Part shown: positions 63,895-64,000 of the stretch, one piece after another | How the letters are laid out: each line of letters begins with the position of its first letter | Position numbering within the stretch: the stretch's first letter is position 1 | Source of the DNA: Psettodes erumei | Lineage: Eukaryota; Chordata; Actinopteri; Pleuronectiformes; Psettodidae | Direction: 5' to 3' | Assembly (NCBI GenBank): GCA_016785225.1 | Contig: JAFBJZ010000782.1 | Coordinates: 1,240,001 to 1,304,000 of the forward strand | DNA: 64,000 nucleotides | Position numbers and translations under genes: made by a program | Notes under the pieces: model-generated | Told to the model about the DNA's origin: nothing | What the model saw: only the letters and a program-made list of their open reading frames with translations | Database searches by the model: none

Positions 63895-64000
63895 TGTATT
63901 CCGTGCACAACATACCTGCCACTGCTTAATTAGAGGATCAGTGTCTTAATTACCGTTTGTAATCAGCCAACAGATTGACTGTCCTTTCACCCATTACCTG
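63895..64000. promoter_or_regulatory. Candidate conserved regulatory block at the window edge
   Basis: Two homeodomain cores, TAATTAG near 63928 and TAATTACC near 63948, lie in repeat-free sequence that runs off the window. Composition-based inference only. Confidence 0.2.

Overview
The window looks like vertebrate nuclear DNA, most likely from a spiny-rayed (percomorph) teleost fish. It is AT-rich and CpG-poor, with many CA/TG dinucleotide microsatellites, frequent homopolymers and no operon-like coding. Reading frames are short and almost all look like chance. The fish assignment rests mainly on two degraded interspersed repeats (about 25075-25267 and 37395-37645). I recognise them from memory as families scattered through percomorph genomes; no search was run.

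Layout. Positions 1 to about 46100 are intron or intergenic DNA: microsatellites, old repeats, GA-rich tracts, possible conserved regulatory blocks and a few weak exon-like islands (16180-16329, 18562-18676, and a minus-strand island at 18770-18900). The one convincing protein-coding piece is a plus-strand 3'-terminal exon at 46270-46584. It encodes the last 104 residues of a protein I do not recognise, with a proline-rich end. It is preceded by 150 bases without any AG, mostly pyrimidine-rich, and two in-frame acceptors 12 bp apart. Downstream to about 52700 the sequence resembles a long neural-type 3' UTR, with two Pumilio-type TGTAAATA sites and a good candidate poly(A) signal at 52667. From 52700 to 64000 it is again non-coding, with a perfect CRE palindrome at 53554, a possible small spliced transcript around 56340-56850, and homeodomain-site-rich blocks near the right end.

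If the exon call is right, much of the left part is probably a very large last intron of one gene, as is common in neural adhesion, receptor and channel genes, and the right part is its 3' UTR and flank. Gene identity could not be settled by eye. I see no tRNA, rRNA, CRISPR, viral or toxin gene, and no intact transposase or reverse transcriptase.
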